Counted from the first letter of the stretch, positions 1-9,592 are shown. The stretch: 47,353 nt of DNA from an uncultured Lachnospiraceae bacterium (GCA_910585355.1 CAJUDN010000002.1:1-47353), one strand, 5' to 3'. Numbers and translations: made by a program. The notes: a model not told the origin generated them from the sequence alone.

Positions 1-123
1 ACTGTTTTCAAACAGAAACGTATATTTTGTATGAAAACCTCATTTTGCAACAGCCCCAAGTTATCGCGGCAATCCCCAAGGTCTCGTGCAAGCACGGACT
101 TTGGCTCGTTGCCCGGGTAAATG

Positions 124-158
124 AAAAAAGCGCCCTGGCACATCTGTGCCCTGGCGCA
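124..158 (-). terminator. Rho-independent terminator of peptide operon 1
   Basis: On the minus strand, GCGCC...GGCGC arms (130-134 and 153-157) enclose an inner GGCAC/GTGCC stem and run into six T residues (complement of A124-129). It lies 14 nt past the stop of the last operon gene. The plus strand also reads into five T, so it may work in both directions. Confidence 0.9.
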
Positions 159-171
159 TTTTTCCTCTTCT

Positions 172-1485
172 TTATTTTCCAAGAATATTATAAACAGTTC
201 CGCAGAAAATTTTTACTGCATTGGGCAGCGCCTGCTCGTCAAAATCAAAGCGGCGGTTGTGCCCCGGAGCTGACTCTTTCGTAAGAATCCGCATGAAAGT
301 GGCCTGTCCTCCCTGCTCCTGGACACGGCGCATCATATAGGAGACATCCTCGCTTCCCCCATTTTTGCTGCTCGTGATTTCCGATACCGGAAGTTTCAGG
401 TTTTCTTCACATACCCTCCTTACACGGTCCATAAGGGCCTGGTCGCTTGTAAGAGAATAAGCAGACCCCATTACCCGCATATCGCAGGTACAGCCATGCA
501 TTTTCGCTGCCCCCTCGATAATATTCTTCGCGTATTCTTCCATGTACTGGTTGATCTCGGTGGTTTCTCCGCGGACCTCGATTTCCATTTTTGCAATATC
601 TGCGATAACATTTCTCCCGCTTCCGGCTTCTACGGTACCCACGTTGATACGGGACATTCCGGCCGAATTACGGGGAATCGCATAAAGATTCAGGATCGCC
701 GTCCCCACTGCCAGCATGACATTTTTTCCCTTCTCCGGAGAGCCGCCTGCATGGGCGGACACGCCATGGAAATACACATCATATTTTGTAGTGGCAAGAG
801 AACCGTGGCTTCCCGGAATTACCACAGCCGGATCGTCCTCCTTCTTATCCGATACATGGGAACCGATCAGATAATCCACACCGTCCAGATGGCCATTCTC
901 AACGATAGCCTTTGCCCCGCGTACCCCTTCCTCTGCCGGCTGGAAGATCAGCTTTATGGTCCCGTGAAGAGATTCTTTTATGGACATTAAGACTTTTGCC
1001 ACGCCCAGACCAATGGTTCCGTGACCGTCATGACCGCAGGCGTGCATAAAACCCTCGTTTACAGAGGCGAAGCCTTCGCATGCAGGACGATGGGACGGAT
1101 CCTTTTCCTCAAACACGCCAAGAGCATCGATATCAAAACGCATGGCAACCGTGGGACCCTCACCGCACCGTAAAATGCCAATCACCCCGGTCATGCCTCC
1201 TTTTGTATATTTCACAAACTCCGGGTCCGCACCCTGGGCGACGGCACGTGCGTACTGTTCCTCCAGTTCTTCCTCAGAAGGCACGCCCATTCTGGCATCT
1301 TTTTTGCATACCTGATCTCCCACCAGAACTTCATAGCCCATTTCCGTCAGCTTTCTTGCAATAATGGAAGATGTACGCATCTCAAACCAGCCTTTTTCCG
1401 CATATTTGTGAAAATCCCGGCGCTGCGCCACAAGGTCTCCTTTCATTTCATCGGCCATTGCCGTAATCTGTCCATAAACATCCAT
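172..1485 (-). CDS. M20 family amidohydrolase, AbgA-like
   Basis: Zinc-dependent amidohydrolase that probably cleaves an N-acyl or p-aminobenzoyl-glutamate type amide in the cytosol. Seen: RFDIDAL near residue 117, the metal motif MHACGHDGH near 147-155 and QPAEEG near 182-187, which together give the M20 metal ligands and the catalytic Glu. The insert with GVPSEEELEEQ before the first metal motif and the length of about 437 aa resemble E. coli AbgA. There is no signal peptide. A TTG five codons upstream is possible, but the ATG at 1485 has GGAGGG at ideal spacing, so I start there. It is the last gene of the nine-gene import operon, just before a strong terminator. The actual substrate is unknown; indole-acetyl-amino-acid hydrolase or aminoacylase activity are alternatives. 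Confidence 0.88.
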   Translation of the reverse strand: MDVYGQITAMADEMKGDLVAQRRDFHKYAEKGWFEMRTSSIIARKLTEMGYEVLVGDQVCKKDARMGVPSEEELEEQYARAVAQGADPEFVKYTKGGMTGVIGILRCGEGPTVAMRFDIDALGVFEEKDPSHRPACEGFASVNEGFMHACGHDGHGTIGLGVAKVLMSIKESLHGTIKLIFQPAEEGVRGAKAIVENGHLDGVDYLIGSHVSDKKEDDPAVVIPGSHGSLATTKYDVYFHGVSAHAGGSPEKGKNVMLAVGTAILNLYAIPRNSAGMSRINVGTVEAGSGRNVIADIAKMEIEVRGETTEINQYMEEYAKNIIEGAAKMHGCTCDMRVMGSAYSLTSDQALMDRVRRVCEENLKLPVSEITSSKNGGSEDVSYMMRRVQEQGGQATFMRILTKESAPGHNRRFDFDEQALPNAVKIFCGTVYNILGK

Positions 1486-1534
1486 AAGTTTTCCCTCCAA
1501 TTTTGATTTCTAAGCCGTTGCATTCTTTCCTCTG

Positions 1535-2953
1535 TTATTCCTGCTCTTTCACCCTCGGCAGCATACGCCCGCCGTAACCCACAGCGAATACATGACCGTT
1601 TGCATCTTTAAACAATTTCAGATACGCGTCCTTTATGTAACCGCGAACAATACCAAGGCACTCCTGAACCATGACAAACGGCTTTTCCTGTCCGTCCACA
1701 AGAACAACAATCCCGCCGTTTTCATGCCGAATCTCAATTTCCGTGTCTTCCTTTGACACATAACGGCCGCACGCTTCTTTTTGGGTTGTTTCCGTCCACG
1801 GATTTTCTGCGTACACGCTCCTGTCCTCAATGGGATTTCTGCCATGGTACATCCGCATAGCCGCGTCTGCGATCACGGAGACCGGAACGTCGGATGTATT
1901 GCAGAGCACCACGACGCCGGCTCCTGCTCCATAGGACCAGGAAAGGTTAGAGGAAACGCCCGTAAGACTTCCCCCGTGTTCCACAACCGTCAAATCATCC
2001 AGCATTTTCGTAGCCAGTCCATAGCAGTAAAAGCTCTCCGGCCGGTACTCGATCCTCGGCCTGCACATGGCCATGATTCCTTCCATGGAAAGGATCCGCT
2101 CTCCGTTTTGTCCCTTTCCGTGGTTCAGATACATAGAAAGAATTCGCTTCATATCTGCAATCGTGGATTTCATGGAACCCGCCCCGCCCAGAGCAAAGGC
2201 ATTATCATAGTAATCTCTAGAGGCCTCCATAACGCCGTTTCTCTTTTTATACAGGACCGAAGCATTTTCGTCCAGTCTCGGACGCCTGTAATCACATCCG
2301 CTCCGCTCCATTCCGAGAGGAGCCAGAATGTTTTTCTTTACATAGTCTGCAAAGGACGGCTCGCCGCCGACGCGGTGTACAATTTCTGAAAGAAGTCCGA
2401 AACCGTCGTTGCAGTAGCTCATATAATCGCCCGGGCGCCCAATCAATCCGTTTTCCCTGGTCTGGGCATCCAGCTGTTCTGCCACTTTCTTTACGCCTGC
2501 CATTGCAAGCGCGTCACTGTATGCCAGATCTCCGTCCTTTTCTTCCGTAAGGCCAAGATCTCCGGCAATCTCCTTCACCACAGTCCTATGTACCGGGAAG
2601 AATCCTGCGCTATGGCTTAAAAAATGGCGAATCCTTACGGTTTCCTGATTCCTGTTTGTAAATTCAGGAATGTACTTGCTAACCGGATCATCCAGGTCCA
2701 GCGCTCCCTTTTCATAAAGCTGCATGATTGATAATGCCACAAAAGACTTTGTCACAGACGCCAGGCCAAAAATCGTGTTCTCGTCCATTGAAAGCTTCTT
2801 TTCGGCATCACGGTAACCGAAATATTTCTCATACTGTGTATTCCCGTCCGCGTCGACAATCGCCACCGCAATTCCTGCAGCCTCGCTCTGCATTCTGATA
2901 TGCTTCACCAGCTCTTCAAACAGATATTGATTTGCCTTATCCATTCGGTTCAT
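1535..2953 (-). CDS. Serine hydrolase, class C beta-lactamase / D-peptidase fold
   Basis: Penicillin-binding-like serine hydrolase of 472 aa. The nucleophile motif SVTK is at 66-69, the second motif YCN at 180-182 (usual YxN) and the third HGG at 326-328 (HxG in esterase/DD-peptidase members). A C-terminal beta domain of about 100 residues follows, as in D-aminopeptidase-like members. There is no signal peptide or membrane segment, so it should act in the cytosol, unlike most relatives. It sits between the capA-like and AbgA-like genes of operon 1 and is clearly paralogous to the product of 13875-15272 (shared GYRDA, SxTK/SxSK, HSAG and NAF blocks). A role in hydrolysing imported D-amino-acid peptides or esters is inference. 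Confidence 0.88.
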   Translation of the reverse strand: MNRMDKANQYLFEELVKHIRMQSEAAGIAVAIVDADGNTQYEKYFGYRDAEKKLSMDENTIFGLASVTKSFVALSIMQLYEKGALDLDDPVSKYIPEFTNRNQETVRIRHFLSHSAGFFPVHRTVVKEIAGDLGLTEEKDGDLAYSDALAMAGVKKVAEQLDAQTRENGLIGRPGDYMSYCNDGFGLLSEIVHRVGGEPSFADYVKKNILAPLGMERSGCDYRRPRLDENASVLYKKRNGVMEASRDYYDNAFALGGAGSMKSTIADMKRILSMYLNHGKGQNGERILSMEGIMAMCRPRIEYRPESFYCYGLATKMLDDLTVVEHGGSLTGVSSNLSWSYGAGAGVVVLCNTSDVPVSVIADAAMRMYHGRNPIEDRSVYAENPWTETTQKEACGRYVSKEDTEIEIRHENGGIVVLVDGQEKPFVMVQECLGIVRGYIKDAYLKLFKDANGHVFAVGYGGRMLPRVKEQE

Positions 2954-3008
2954 GTGGATTTCCCTCGCTTTCCCTTAAGATTTTCGTACTGCAACCATAT
3001 CGCTTCCA

Positions 3009-4307
3009 TTATTTGATGTAAATACAGCCAACGCCGTTCTCGATCTTAATCTCCGTTCCGTAGGGGGCAGACAGGCCTGCAAGATACTTCAGCACTTCCT
3101 CGTCCCCTGTCATCACAGGAACGCCTTTCTGGGAGCGTACCCGCTCCATCCCCAGAGAGATCGGATAAAGTTCGATTTTCGTCACCTTTCCGTCCTCCAT
3201 GGTCCAGCCTGCCATGACAGAGGTCCATATCTCCGGCAGCACTCCATAGCCTGTGGTTCCGTTTTTACTGCGGTTGTCCATATATGCGCCAACCTTTGTA
3301 TCCAGAGGCATATGGCGGTTTAAGTAAGCATCATACGGCTGCAGATCCACGGTCTCCGTCTCAAACAGGAAATTGCCGAGGCTGTAAAAAATCGGTTTCC
3401 CCTTATATATTTCGATTCCGCGCAGCTCATGAGGGCCGTGACCGATTATTACATCTGCACCGGCGTCAACGCAGCGTCTTCCAAAGGTTTCCAGAAACAT
3501 TGCCGGCACCTTTGTGTTTTCCGTATCAGTCTCGTGAGCGTGGATACTTACAAGAACCACGTCTGCCTGCTTCTTCGCCTCCTCAATCTCTTTTTCAATG
3601 CGAATCATGTCAGTCTCAAAAGGTTTGCTTTCAATCCAGTCCTTCTCGTCCAGAACAAACATATACTGCCCAAAAGGAAGCGTTCCCTTTGCCGGAGGGT
3701 TTTTATATCCGTTCTTTACAGAATTCTCCATAGAAGCATTGACCTTTGTCACAGCCGCCAGTTCTTCCACCTTTTTGAAGTTTTCCCCGCATACATGGTA
3801 AATGGTCTCAAATCTCAGAGGATTCAGCCCCGGCCTTCCCTGCATATCCGCGCTCTGTCCGCCGGCCATCCCAGATTCATGAAAGGTTGCGGAAGCTCCG
3901 ATCAGCGCGACTCTTGTGTTCCTCACTTCCAAATAGCAGGGCTTTGACGCATCCCCCAGATTTCTTCCTGTTCCGGCAAAAATCATGTCTCTTTCCTTCA
4001 GATGGCGGATCGTTCCAAGAACGCCTCCATGGCTGTAATCGCAGGAATGGTTGTTGGCCGTATTATACAAGTTAAAGCCGTAGGATTTCATATCATCCAG
4101 GGTCCTGGGATCTGCCATCGCCCATGTGCCGCCGGAAAAAGCAGCGGGATACCCTTCCTGCTCATGGAAGGTCATCTCCAGGTTGGAAAATTTTACATCA
4201 TACTTTTGTATACAGTCTCTGACTTCTTCAAAGCCTTCATAACCGCCCGCCGGAAAACGTCTCGTAATAAACGCATCACCGGTAGCAATAAAACTCGTTT
4301 TGCTCAT
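3009..4307 (-). CDS. CapA-family (PGA_cap) metallophosphatase-fold protein, cytosolic
   Basis: 432-aa member of the CapA/PgsA family, which has a calcineurin-like phosphoesterase fold. Seen: GD at 10-11, SNLE at 41-44, ANNHSCD at 84-90, SIHAHE in the middle, and a late GHGPHELRGIEIYKGK block followed by the SLGNF signature. Classical CapA is membrane-anchored and takes part in poly-gamma-glutamate capsule synthesis. This protein begins directly with the catalytic GD strand and has no signal peptide or anchor. No capB, capC or capE neighbours exist; it lies among peptidases downstream of a peptide importer. I infer an intracellular hydrolase of imported (perhaps gamma-glutamyl) compounds rather than capsule synthesis. 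Confidence 0.87.
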   Translation of the reverse strand: MSKTSFIATGDAFITRRFPAGGYEGFEEVRDCIQKYDVKFSNLEMTFHEQEGYPAAFSGGTWAMADPRTLDDMKSYGFNLYNTANNHSCDYSHGGVLGTIRHLKERDMIFAGTGRNLGDASKPCYLEVRNTRVALIGASATFHESGMAGGQSADMQGRPGLNPLRFETIYHVCGENFKKVEELAAVTKVNASMENSVKNGYKNPPAKGTLPFGQYMFVLDEKDWIESKPFETDMIRIEKEIEEAKKQADVVLVSIHAHETDTENTKVPAMFLETFGRRCVDAGADVIIGHGPHELRGIEIYKGKPIFYSLGNFLFETETVDLQPYDAYLNRHMPLDTKVGAYMDNRSKNGTTGYGVLPEIWTSVMAGWTMEDGKVTKIELYPISLGMERVRSQKGVPVMTGDEEVLKYLAGLSAPYGTEIKIENGVGCIYIK

Positions 4308-4335
4308 TTTGTATCCCCATTCTCTTTTTTACATT

Positions 4336-5607
4336 TTATTTATGCTTAAGGCCCACAACCGAAGGAAATTCCCCCTCAATTCCAGCAGCCATCATCAGTA
4401 CCATGAAAGCCTGCTGAATCGCTTTATATGCCCCTTCGATCGGAAATTTCTCATGAACGCTGTGATTCATGATATTTTTTGAATCTTCATCCGGCGCATA
4501 GGCACGTCCCATGCAGATTGCCGGAATTCCTTTTGCCACCGCCACGTTTGCATTGGTGCATCCGCCTTTGTAGAAGACCGGCTCTACTCCGAGTGAGGTG
4601 AGGCCCAAATAGGCGGTCTCCACCAAAGGCGAATTGGCATCCTGCGTACCGCCGGGGACATCGCATAAAAGCTTCTTATCCCATGTAATGGTATCTTTTC
4701 CCCAGCGCTCTGTCTCTTCCTGACAGGCTTCCTCCACTGCACGGAAAATATTGTCTCTTAACTTGGCAAGCTCTTCCTGGGAGTTGGAACGGAAATTAAA
4801 TTTAATTGTGGCCTTTGGAGCAATCGCATGGACTCCGGCGTCGTTACCACCATGGAAATTGGATACGCAAAAGCTAGTCTTAGGGTCTGATGGAACCACA
4901 AAATCTGCGATTTTTCCCACTGCTCTGGCTGCCGCATGAATGGGCTGCGCCATAACGCCGAAGCATCCAAAGGCGTGGCCACCAATACCATAAAAATTAA
5001 CTTCATAAGTCTCTCCGCCCGTGGCCCCAAACACCAGAGCGCTCATATCATTATTATCCAGACTCAGGGAGATATCAATATCCGTATTATCCTTTAAGAA
5101 GTCCTTCATGCCGCCAAGTCCGCCCATTCCTTCTTCTCTCGACGTGCCTACGAAAACAATATCTCCTTCGGTCCTGATCCCTGTTTTGTTCAGCGCACGG
5201 ATCACACAGAGCAACATCGCCAAAGCTCTTGTGTCATCACCGATTCCGGGGGCATATAAAAAGCCATCTCTTTCTTCGACTCCCTGTACGGTTCCAAAGG
5301 GGAAAACCGTATCCAGATGACCTTCAATTAATACTTTGGGCCCCTTTCCCGTTCCCTTCCGGATTCCAATCACATTGCCGCCTCTGTCAATATGTACGTC
5401 TTCCAGTCCCAGAGCCTTAAACTTTTCCGCAAAAGCCTTTGCGCGCGCTTCCTCCTGGCCTGTGGGCGCCTCAATGACAACCAGCTCTTTCTGTTCGCCT
5501 ATGGCATTGGGCTGGTCCTCCTCAATAAAACGCAAAGCTTCCTTTACCGGTTCCAGGCTCATCATCTTCTCAAACTGTGCCCTGGTCTGTTCTGATACCT
5601 GATACAT
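4336..5607 (-). CDS. M20 family metallopeptidase (PepT/ArgE-like)
   Basis: Zinc peptidase of 423 aa, probably a cytosolic di- or tripeptidase or deacylase. GHLDTVFP (96-103) supplies the first metal His and Asp, GIGDDTRAL (121-129) the bridging Asp, and SREEGMGG (157-164) the catalytic Glu pair. The middle lid domain and the C-terminal HSVHEKFPIEG metal-His block are present, so it looks intact. The start ATG has GGAGG 11 nt upstream. It is the first of four enzymes after the dppF-like ATPase in operon 1. Sequence alone cannot separate peptidase T-like from ArgE/DapE-like specificity. Confidence 0.88.
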   Translation of the reverse strand: MYQVSEQTRAQFEKMMSLEPVKEALRFIEEDQPNAIGEQKELVVIEAPTGQEEARAKAFAEKFKALGLEDVHIDRGGNVIGIRKGTGKGPKVLIEGHLDTVFPFGTVQGVEERDGFLYAPGIGDDTRALAMLLCVIRALNKTGIRTEGDIVFVGTSREEGMGGLGGMKDFLKDNTDIDISLSLDNNDMSALVFGATGGETYEVNFYGIGGHAFGCFGVMAQPIHAAARAVGKIADFVVPSDPKTSFCVSNFHGGNDAGVHAIAPKATIKFNFRSNSQEELAKLRDNIFRAVEEACQEETERWGKDTITWDKKLLCDVPGGTQDANSPLVETAYLGLTSLGVEPVFYKGGCTNANVAVAKGIPAICMGRAYAPDEDSKNIMNHSVHEKFPIEGAYKAIQQAFMVLMMAAGIEGEFPSVVGLKHK

Positions 5608-5657
5608 AACTGTCCATACCTCCTGTTCCTTCTATATTATTATAAAAATATGATCGT

Positions 5658-6620
5658 TTACATGAATTCTTTCCAAAGATGACATGATACAAAGTGACCT
5701 GGAGATACTTCTAAAAGCTGCGGGCAGGCTGCTCTGCACTGGTCGCAGGTATGAATACACCGTTTTGCAAACCGGCACTCATCCGGCGGATCAATCGGAG
5801 AACTGATCTCGCCCTTTAAAAGAATCCGTTCCGGTCTCTCAATTCCAACCTCAGGAATGGGGATTGCAGAAAGAAGCGCTTTTGTGTACGGATGAATCGG
5901 ATGATCAAAAAGCTCTTCCGTAGGCGCCTTCTCGATTAGCTGCCCCAGATACATAACTGCAATTTCATCTGCAAAATGGTTTACCACAGACAGGTCATGG
6001 GTAATGAAAATAAAGGTCAAACCCATCTGCTCCTTCAATTCCTGTAAAAGGTTTAAAATCTGTGCCTGGATTGATACGTCGAGGGCAGAAACCGGCTCAT
6101 CACAGACAATAAACTTGGGCTCCATAGCCAGAGCTCTCGCAATCCCGATTCGCTGCCTGCGTCCGCCGTCCAGTTCGTGAGGATAGGAGTTCACAAGGCG
6201 CTCCGCCAGCCCCACGGTTTTCATAAGTTCACGCACTCTTGCGTCAATGGCCTTTTTGTCCTTCAATATTTTATTTTCAACAATGGGCTCCGCAATGGTC
6301 TGGCTGACAGTCTTTTTCGGGTCCAGCGATGAAAAGGGATCCTGAAAAATAATCTGCATATCCCGGCGCATCTGACGCATTTTCCCTCCGTTTAAGGAGG
6401 TAATATCCTGTCCTTCAAAGAATACCTTGCCGTCCGTAGGCTCCAAAAGTCTTAAAATTGCTCTTCCAGTGGTGGATTTTCCGCATCCGGACTCTCCTAC
6501 AATCCCCAGTGTTTTACCTTTTTCAATCGTAAAGCTGACATCATCCACCGCATGAAGAGTTCCGCGGGCTGTCTTAAAATATTTTTTAAGATTCTTAACC
6601 TCCAGAATTGTTTCAGCCAT
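5658..6620 (-). CDS. Peptide ABC importer ATPase (OppF/DppF-like)
   Basis: Second nucleotide-binding subunit of a dipeptide/oligopeptide importer. Seen: Walker A GESGCGKST, a Q-loop within IIFQDPFSSLDP, Walker B FIVCDEPVSALD, the H-loop ITHDLS, and the C-terminal oligopeptide-transporter extension with CRFAKRC and further Cys residues. The signature reads LDGGRRQR instead of LSGGQ, as in the operon 2 homologue. I start at the ATG at 6620, because GAGGGGG precedes it and it overlaps the upstream gene by ATGGCTGA; an in-frame start 24 codons further up would lie inside that gene. Confidence 0.93.
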   Translation of the reverse strand: MAETILEVKNLKKYFKTARGTLHAVDDVSFTIEKGKTLGIVGESGCGKSTTGRAILRLLEPTDGKVFFEGQDITSLNGGKMRQMRRDMQIIFQDPFSSLDPKKTVSQTIAEPIVENKILKDKKAIDARVRELMKTVGLAERLVNSYPHELDGGRRQRIGIARALAMEPKFIVCDEPVSALDVSIQAQILNLLQELKEQMGLTFIFITHDLSVVNHFADEIAVMYLGQLIEKAPTEELFDHPIHPYTKALLSAIPIPEVGIERPERILLKGEISSPIDPPDECRFAKRCIHTCDQCRAACPQLLEVSPGHFVSCHLWKEFM

Positions 6621-7623
6621 TCTTTTTCCCCCTCTCGATGTGGAAATCCTTGTTTTCATAGGCAAGGCAGGCAGCCTTGTGGGTGCCTCCAAAATCAGTC
6701 AGCTGCGGCCTCCGCTCCTGACAGGCTTCCGTCGCATAATTGCACCGGGGCGCAAATGCACAGCCTTTTGGAAGATTGGTTGGGTCCGGCATAAGGCCAT
6801 GGATCGGCTGAAGCTTGGCTCTCCGATTTTTAATATTGGGAAGAGAATTAAAAAGTCCCTCCGTATATGGATGCAGGGTATGATTAAATACCTCGTCCAG
6901 ATTTCCTTCTTCAATGATTCTTCCCGCATACATCACGGCAACCCTGTCGCAGGTTTCTGCAACGATTCCCAGATCATGGGTAATCATAATCATAGATGTA
7001 TTTTTCTTCTCTTTCAGTTCCTTCATAAGATGAAGAATCTGCGCCTGAATCGTCACATCCAGAGCGGTTGTGGGTTCGTCGGCAATCAGTAGCTGCGGGC
7101 TGCAGGCCAGGGCAATGGCAATGATTACTCTCTGCTTCATTCCGCCGGAAAACTGATGGGGATATTCAATGGCCCGCTCTCTGGGAATGCCTACTAACTC
7201 CAGCATGTCCTCCGCCTTTTTCCAGGCCTCATTCTTATTTAAGTTTTCATGGCGCTCCAAGCTCTCTGCAATCTGCTGTCCCACGGTAAATACTGGGTTT
7301 AAAGAAGTCATGGGATCCTGGAAAATCATGGATACCACGCTTCCCCGGATATGCTCCAGCTCAGAAATGGACATATTTTTGATATCCTTCCCGCAGACCT
7401 CCAGCTTCTCGCATTCCATGACCCCTGGCGGAGAGTCAATCAGCCTTAAGATAGAAAGCGCCGTCGTTGTTTTTCCGGCTCCGGTCTCTCCCACCAGGCC
7501 CAGGGTCTCCCCTTTTTCCATATGCAGGCTGATATCGTTGACGGCCTCCACCGTCTCCTCCTCCAGCACAAATTTTACATTCAGGTTTTTGATCTCAAGG
7601 ACCTTTTCTTTCTGTTCTGCCAT
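6613..7623 (-). CDS. Peptide ABC importer ATPase (OppD/DppD-like)
   Basis: First nucleotide-binding subunit, 336 aa. Walker [10 protein letters not shown] is at 45-53, and a canonical signature FSGGMKQR is followed by Walker [13 protein letters not shown] and the H-loop ITHDLG. The C-terminal oligopeptide domain contains CAFAPRC plus one more Cys, as in DppD proteins. The ribosome site AGGAGGG lies 11 nt after the dppC-like stop, and the 3' end overlaps the next ATPase gene by 8 nt, which suggests translational coupling. It should heterodimerise with the neighbouring F-type ATPase. Confidence 0.94.
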   Translation of the reverse strand: MAEQKEKVLEIKNLNVKFVLEEETVEAVNDISLHMEKGETLGLVGETGAGKTTTALSILRLIDSPPGVMECEKLEVCGKDIKNMSISELEHIRGSVVSMIFQDPMTSLNPVFTVGQQIAESLERHENLNKNEAWKKAEDMLELVGIPRERAIEYPHQFSGGMKQRVIIAIALACSPQLLIADEPTTALDVTIQAQILHLMKELKEKKNTSMIMITHDLGIVAETCDRVAVMYAGRIIEEGNLDEVFNHTLHPYTEGLFNSLPNIKNRRAKLQPIHGLMPDPTNLPKGCAFAPRCNYATEACQERRPQLTDFGGTHKAACLAYENKDFHIERGKKNG

Positions 7624-7634
7624 GATGTGCCCTC

Positions 7635-8519
7635 CTATTTCTTAAGTTTCGGATCCAGGGAATCTCTGAGTCCGTCTCCCATCATGTTAAGCGCCAGCAC
7701 TGTGATCATGATGGCCAGGCCCGGGAATAATGTCATATAGGAGTAATCCCTGATGTACTTTCTTCCTCCGGAAAGCAGGCTTCCCCATTCCGGCGCAGGT
7801 GCAGGAACTCCCAGTCCAAGGAAGCTCAAGCTGGATGCAGAAATAATCGCAGACGCCACGCGAAGCGTAGCCTGGACGATAATGGGAGACAGGCAGTTGG
7901 GAAGAATGTGCTTAAAAATAATCTTCTGGTTTGTGAGGCCGATAGCCTTTGACGCCTCCACATACTCCTGATTTCTCACGGTCAGCACCGCCGCCCTTGT
8001 AATCCGGACAAACTGTGGTACGCTGGTAATTCCCACAGCCAGCATCAGGTTCCAGATGCTCTGTCCAAGAACAGAAACGATAACGATTGCCATTAACATA
8101 TTGGGAACCGCGCTTAAAATATCGGTGCTTCTCATAATGATCTCTTCGATGGCCCCGCCAAAATATCCGGCAACAGCCCCAAGAGTAACGCCAATCACAA
8201 GGCCGATGGAAACTGCAACAAGGCCCACGGAACACGAAAACCTTGTACCATAAAGAACACGGAAAAAAATGTCACGGCCCAGCTCGTCTGTTCCGAACCA
8301 GTGCCTCGCGCTCGGCCACTGAAGACGCTCCGCCACATTCTGTCCGATCACCTGGGTATCATAATCCAAAAATACGTCTGCAAATATTGCAATAAATACA
8401 ATAACCAATACGATTGCAGAGCCGATCATCGCGCCTTTGTTTCTTCGGAACTGGCGCCACACCTCCGCCGCCTGGCTTCGGGCTTCTCTTGTTACTGCCG
8501 CTTCTGTTGTTTTAGCCAT
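7635..8519 (-). CDS. Peptide ABC importer permease (OppC/DppC-like)
   Basis: 294-aa inner-membrane permease with a cytosolic N-terminal tail (RNKGAMIGS block), about six hydrophobic segments and the EAA-type coupling loop in EASKAIGLTNQKIIFKHILP. The LSFLGLGVPAPAPEWGSLL block is typical of DppC. Its ATG overlaps the upstream permease stop by 8 nt (ATGGCTAA). It pairs with the B subunit to form the channel. Confidence 0.94.
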   Translation of the reverse strand: MAKTTEAAVTREARSQAAEVWRQFRRNKGAMIGSAIVLVIVFIAIFADVFLDYDTQVIGQNVAERLQWPSARHWFGTDELGRDIFFRVLYGTRFSCSVGLVAVSIGLVIGVTLGAVAGYFGGAIEEIIMRSTDILSAVPNMLMAIVIVSVLGQSIWNLMLAVGITSVPQFVRITRAAVLTVRNQEYVEASKAIGLTNQKIIFKHILPNCLSPIIVQATLRVASAIISASSLSFLGLGVPAPAPEWGSLLSGGRKYIRDYSYMTLFPGLAIMITVLALNMMGDGLRDSLDPKLKK

Positions 8520-9465
8520 GTTTCTTCTTCCCCCTTTTCGTTATGTACTGTGCTTTAATACGGGGATCGACAACTGCGTAAAGCAGGTCAACTAAAAGCA
8601 GGACAATGCTCAGTAGGATTGTCGTCATAATAATGCTGCCTGTTACCAGTGGAGTATCCCTCATATTCAGGGAATCAACGATCAGACGCCCCACCCCCGG
8701 CCATGCAAATACCGTCTCTGTGAGAACGCTGCCGCCAAGAACACCGGCCAGCTGCGTGCCGATGATTGTGATAATCGGAATCAGCGCATTTCTAAGGGCA
8801 TGGGACATGACAACGATTTTCTCCGGAATTCCCTTCGCCCTTGCCGTCCTTAAATATTCCTGTTTTAATACATCCAGCATGGAAGAACGGGTCGTTCTCG
8901 TCAGCGTCGCCATCAATCCGGTTCCTATGGTGAGCGCCGGAAGGACAATGGAAGAAAACGTCTGATCACCGCCGGAGGGGAACATGTGAAGCTTCAGTGA
9001 AAAGGCAATGATCAGCAGAAGTCCCAGCCAGAAATTCGGCATGGAAAGTCCAATCATTGCTAACACCATGCTGATGTTATCCTGTAAGGTTCCCTGCTTG
9101 GTAGCTGAATAAATCCCCAGGGGAACCGACAAAAGGACGGACACCAGAATAGAAGCAAAGGATAATTTTATCGTAGCCGGAAGTTTTTCCATATAGGTAT
9201 CAAATACATCTGTTTTTGACACATAGGAAACGCCCATATCGCCGCGGAGCATTCCGCCCATGTATTTGACATACCGGACTACCACCGGCTGGTCTAATCC
9301 CAGTTCGTGGCGGATCGCGTCAAGGTCTTCCGCCGTCGCTCCCTCCGGGGCCATCAGATCAACAGCATCACCGGGAGCCATATCCATAATGAAGAATACA
9401 AGAAACGAGACACCGATAATAACCGGTATCATAAGCAACAGCCTTTTAATGATGTAACGATGCAT
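8512..9465 (-). CDS. Peptide ABC importer permease (OppB/DppB-like)
   Basis: 317-aa permease that starts with the typical MHRYIIKRLLLMIPV hydrophobic leader and ends with the DLLYAVVDPRIK block. The coupling loop EYLRTARAKGIPEKIV is clear. GGAGGTTGATTT precedes the ATG. The gene follows the binding-protein gene after a 188-nt gap that holds a large hairpin, so its level may be lower than that of the binding protein. Confidence 0.94.
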   Translation of the reverse strand: MHRYIIKRLLLMIPVIIGVSFLVFFIMDMAPGDAVDLMAPEGATAEDLDAIRHELGLDQPVVVRYVKYMGGMLRGDMGVSYVSKTDVFDTYMEKLPATIKLSFASILVSVLLSVPLGIYSATKQGTLQDNISMVLAMIGLSMPNFWLGLLLIIAFSLKLHMFPSGGDQTFSSIVLPALTIGTGLMATLTRTTRSSMLDVLKQEYLRTARAKGIPEKIVVMSHALRNALIPIITIIGTQLAGVLGGSVLTETVFAWPGVGRLIVDSLNMRDTPLVTGSIIMTTILLSIVLLLVDLLYAVVDPRIKAQYITKRGKKKHG

Positions 9466-9531
9466 AAATCAACCTCCAGTCATCTATATCGCAGAAATCT
9501 CCGCTGGAGACATCCTGTGATAAAAAGAAAT

Positions 9532-9592
9532 GCCGCCCCAAAAAGGGGGAGCTAACACATTTTCAGTGCCGCTCCCCCTCCGCCAGGGCGGC
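9532..9592 (-). other. Nested hairpin between binding-protein and permease genes (possible attenuator)
   Basis: The outer arms GCCGCCC (9532-9538) and GGGCGGC (9586-9592) enclose the inner arms AGGGGGAGC (9544-9552) and GCTCCCCCT (9571-9579). On the minus strand the inner stem runs into TTTT. A smaller hairpin, CATACCT/AGGTATG, lies at 9602-9620. Such structures commonly protect the binding-protein mRNA or partly stop transcription before the permeases. Function is inferred from position. Confidence 0.6.

Noticed and set aside
3009-4307. Capsule (poly-gamma-glutamate) biosynthesis locus
   Set aside because: Only a CapA-like protein is present, it lacks a membrane anchor, and there are no CapB or CapC partners.
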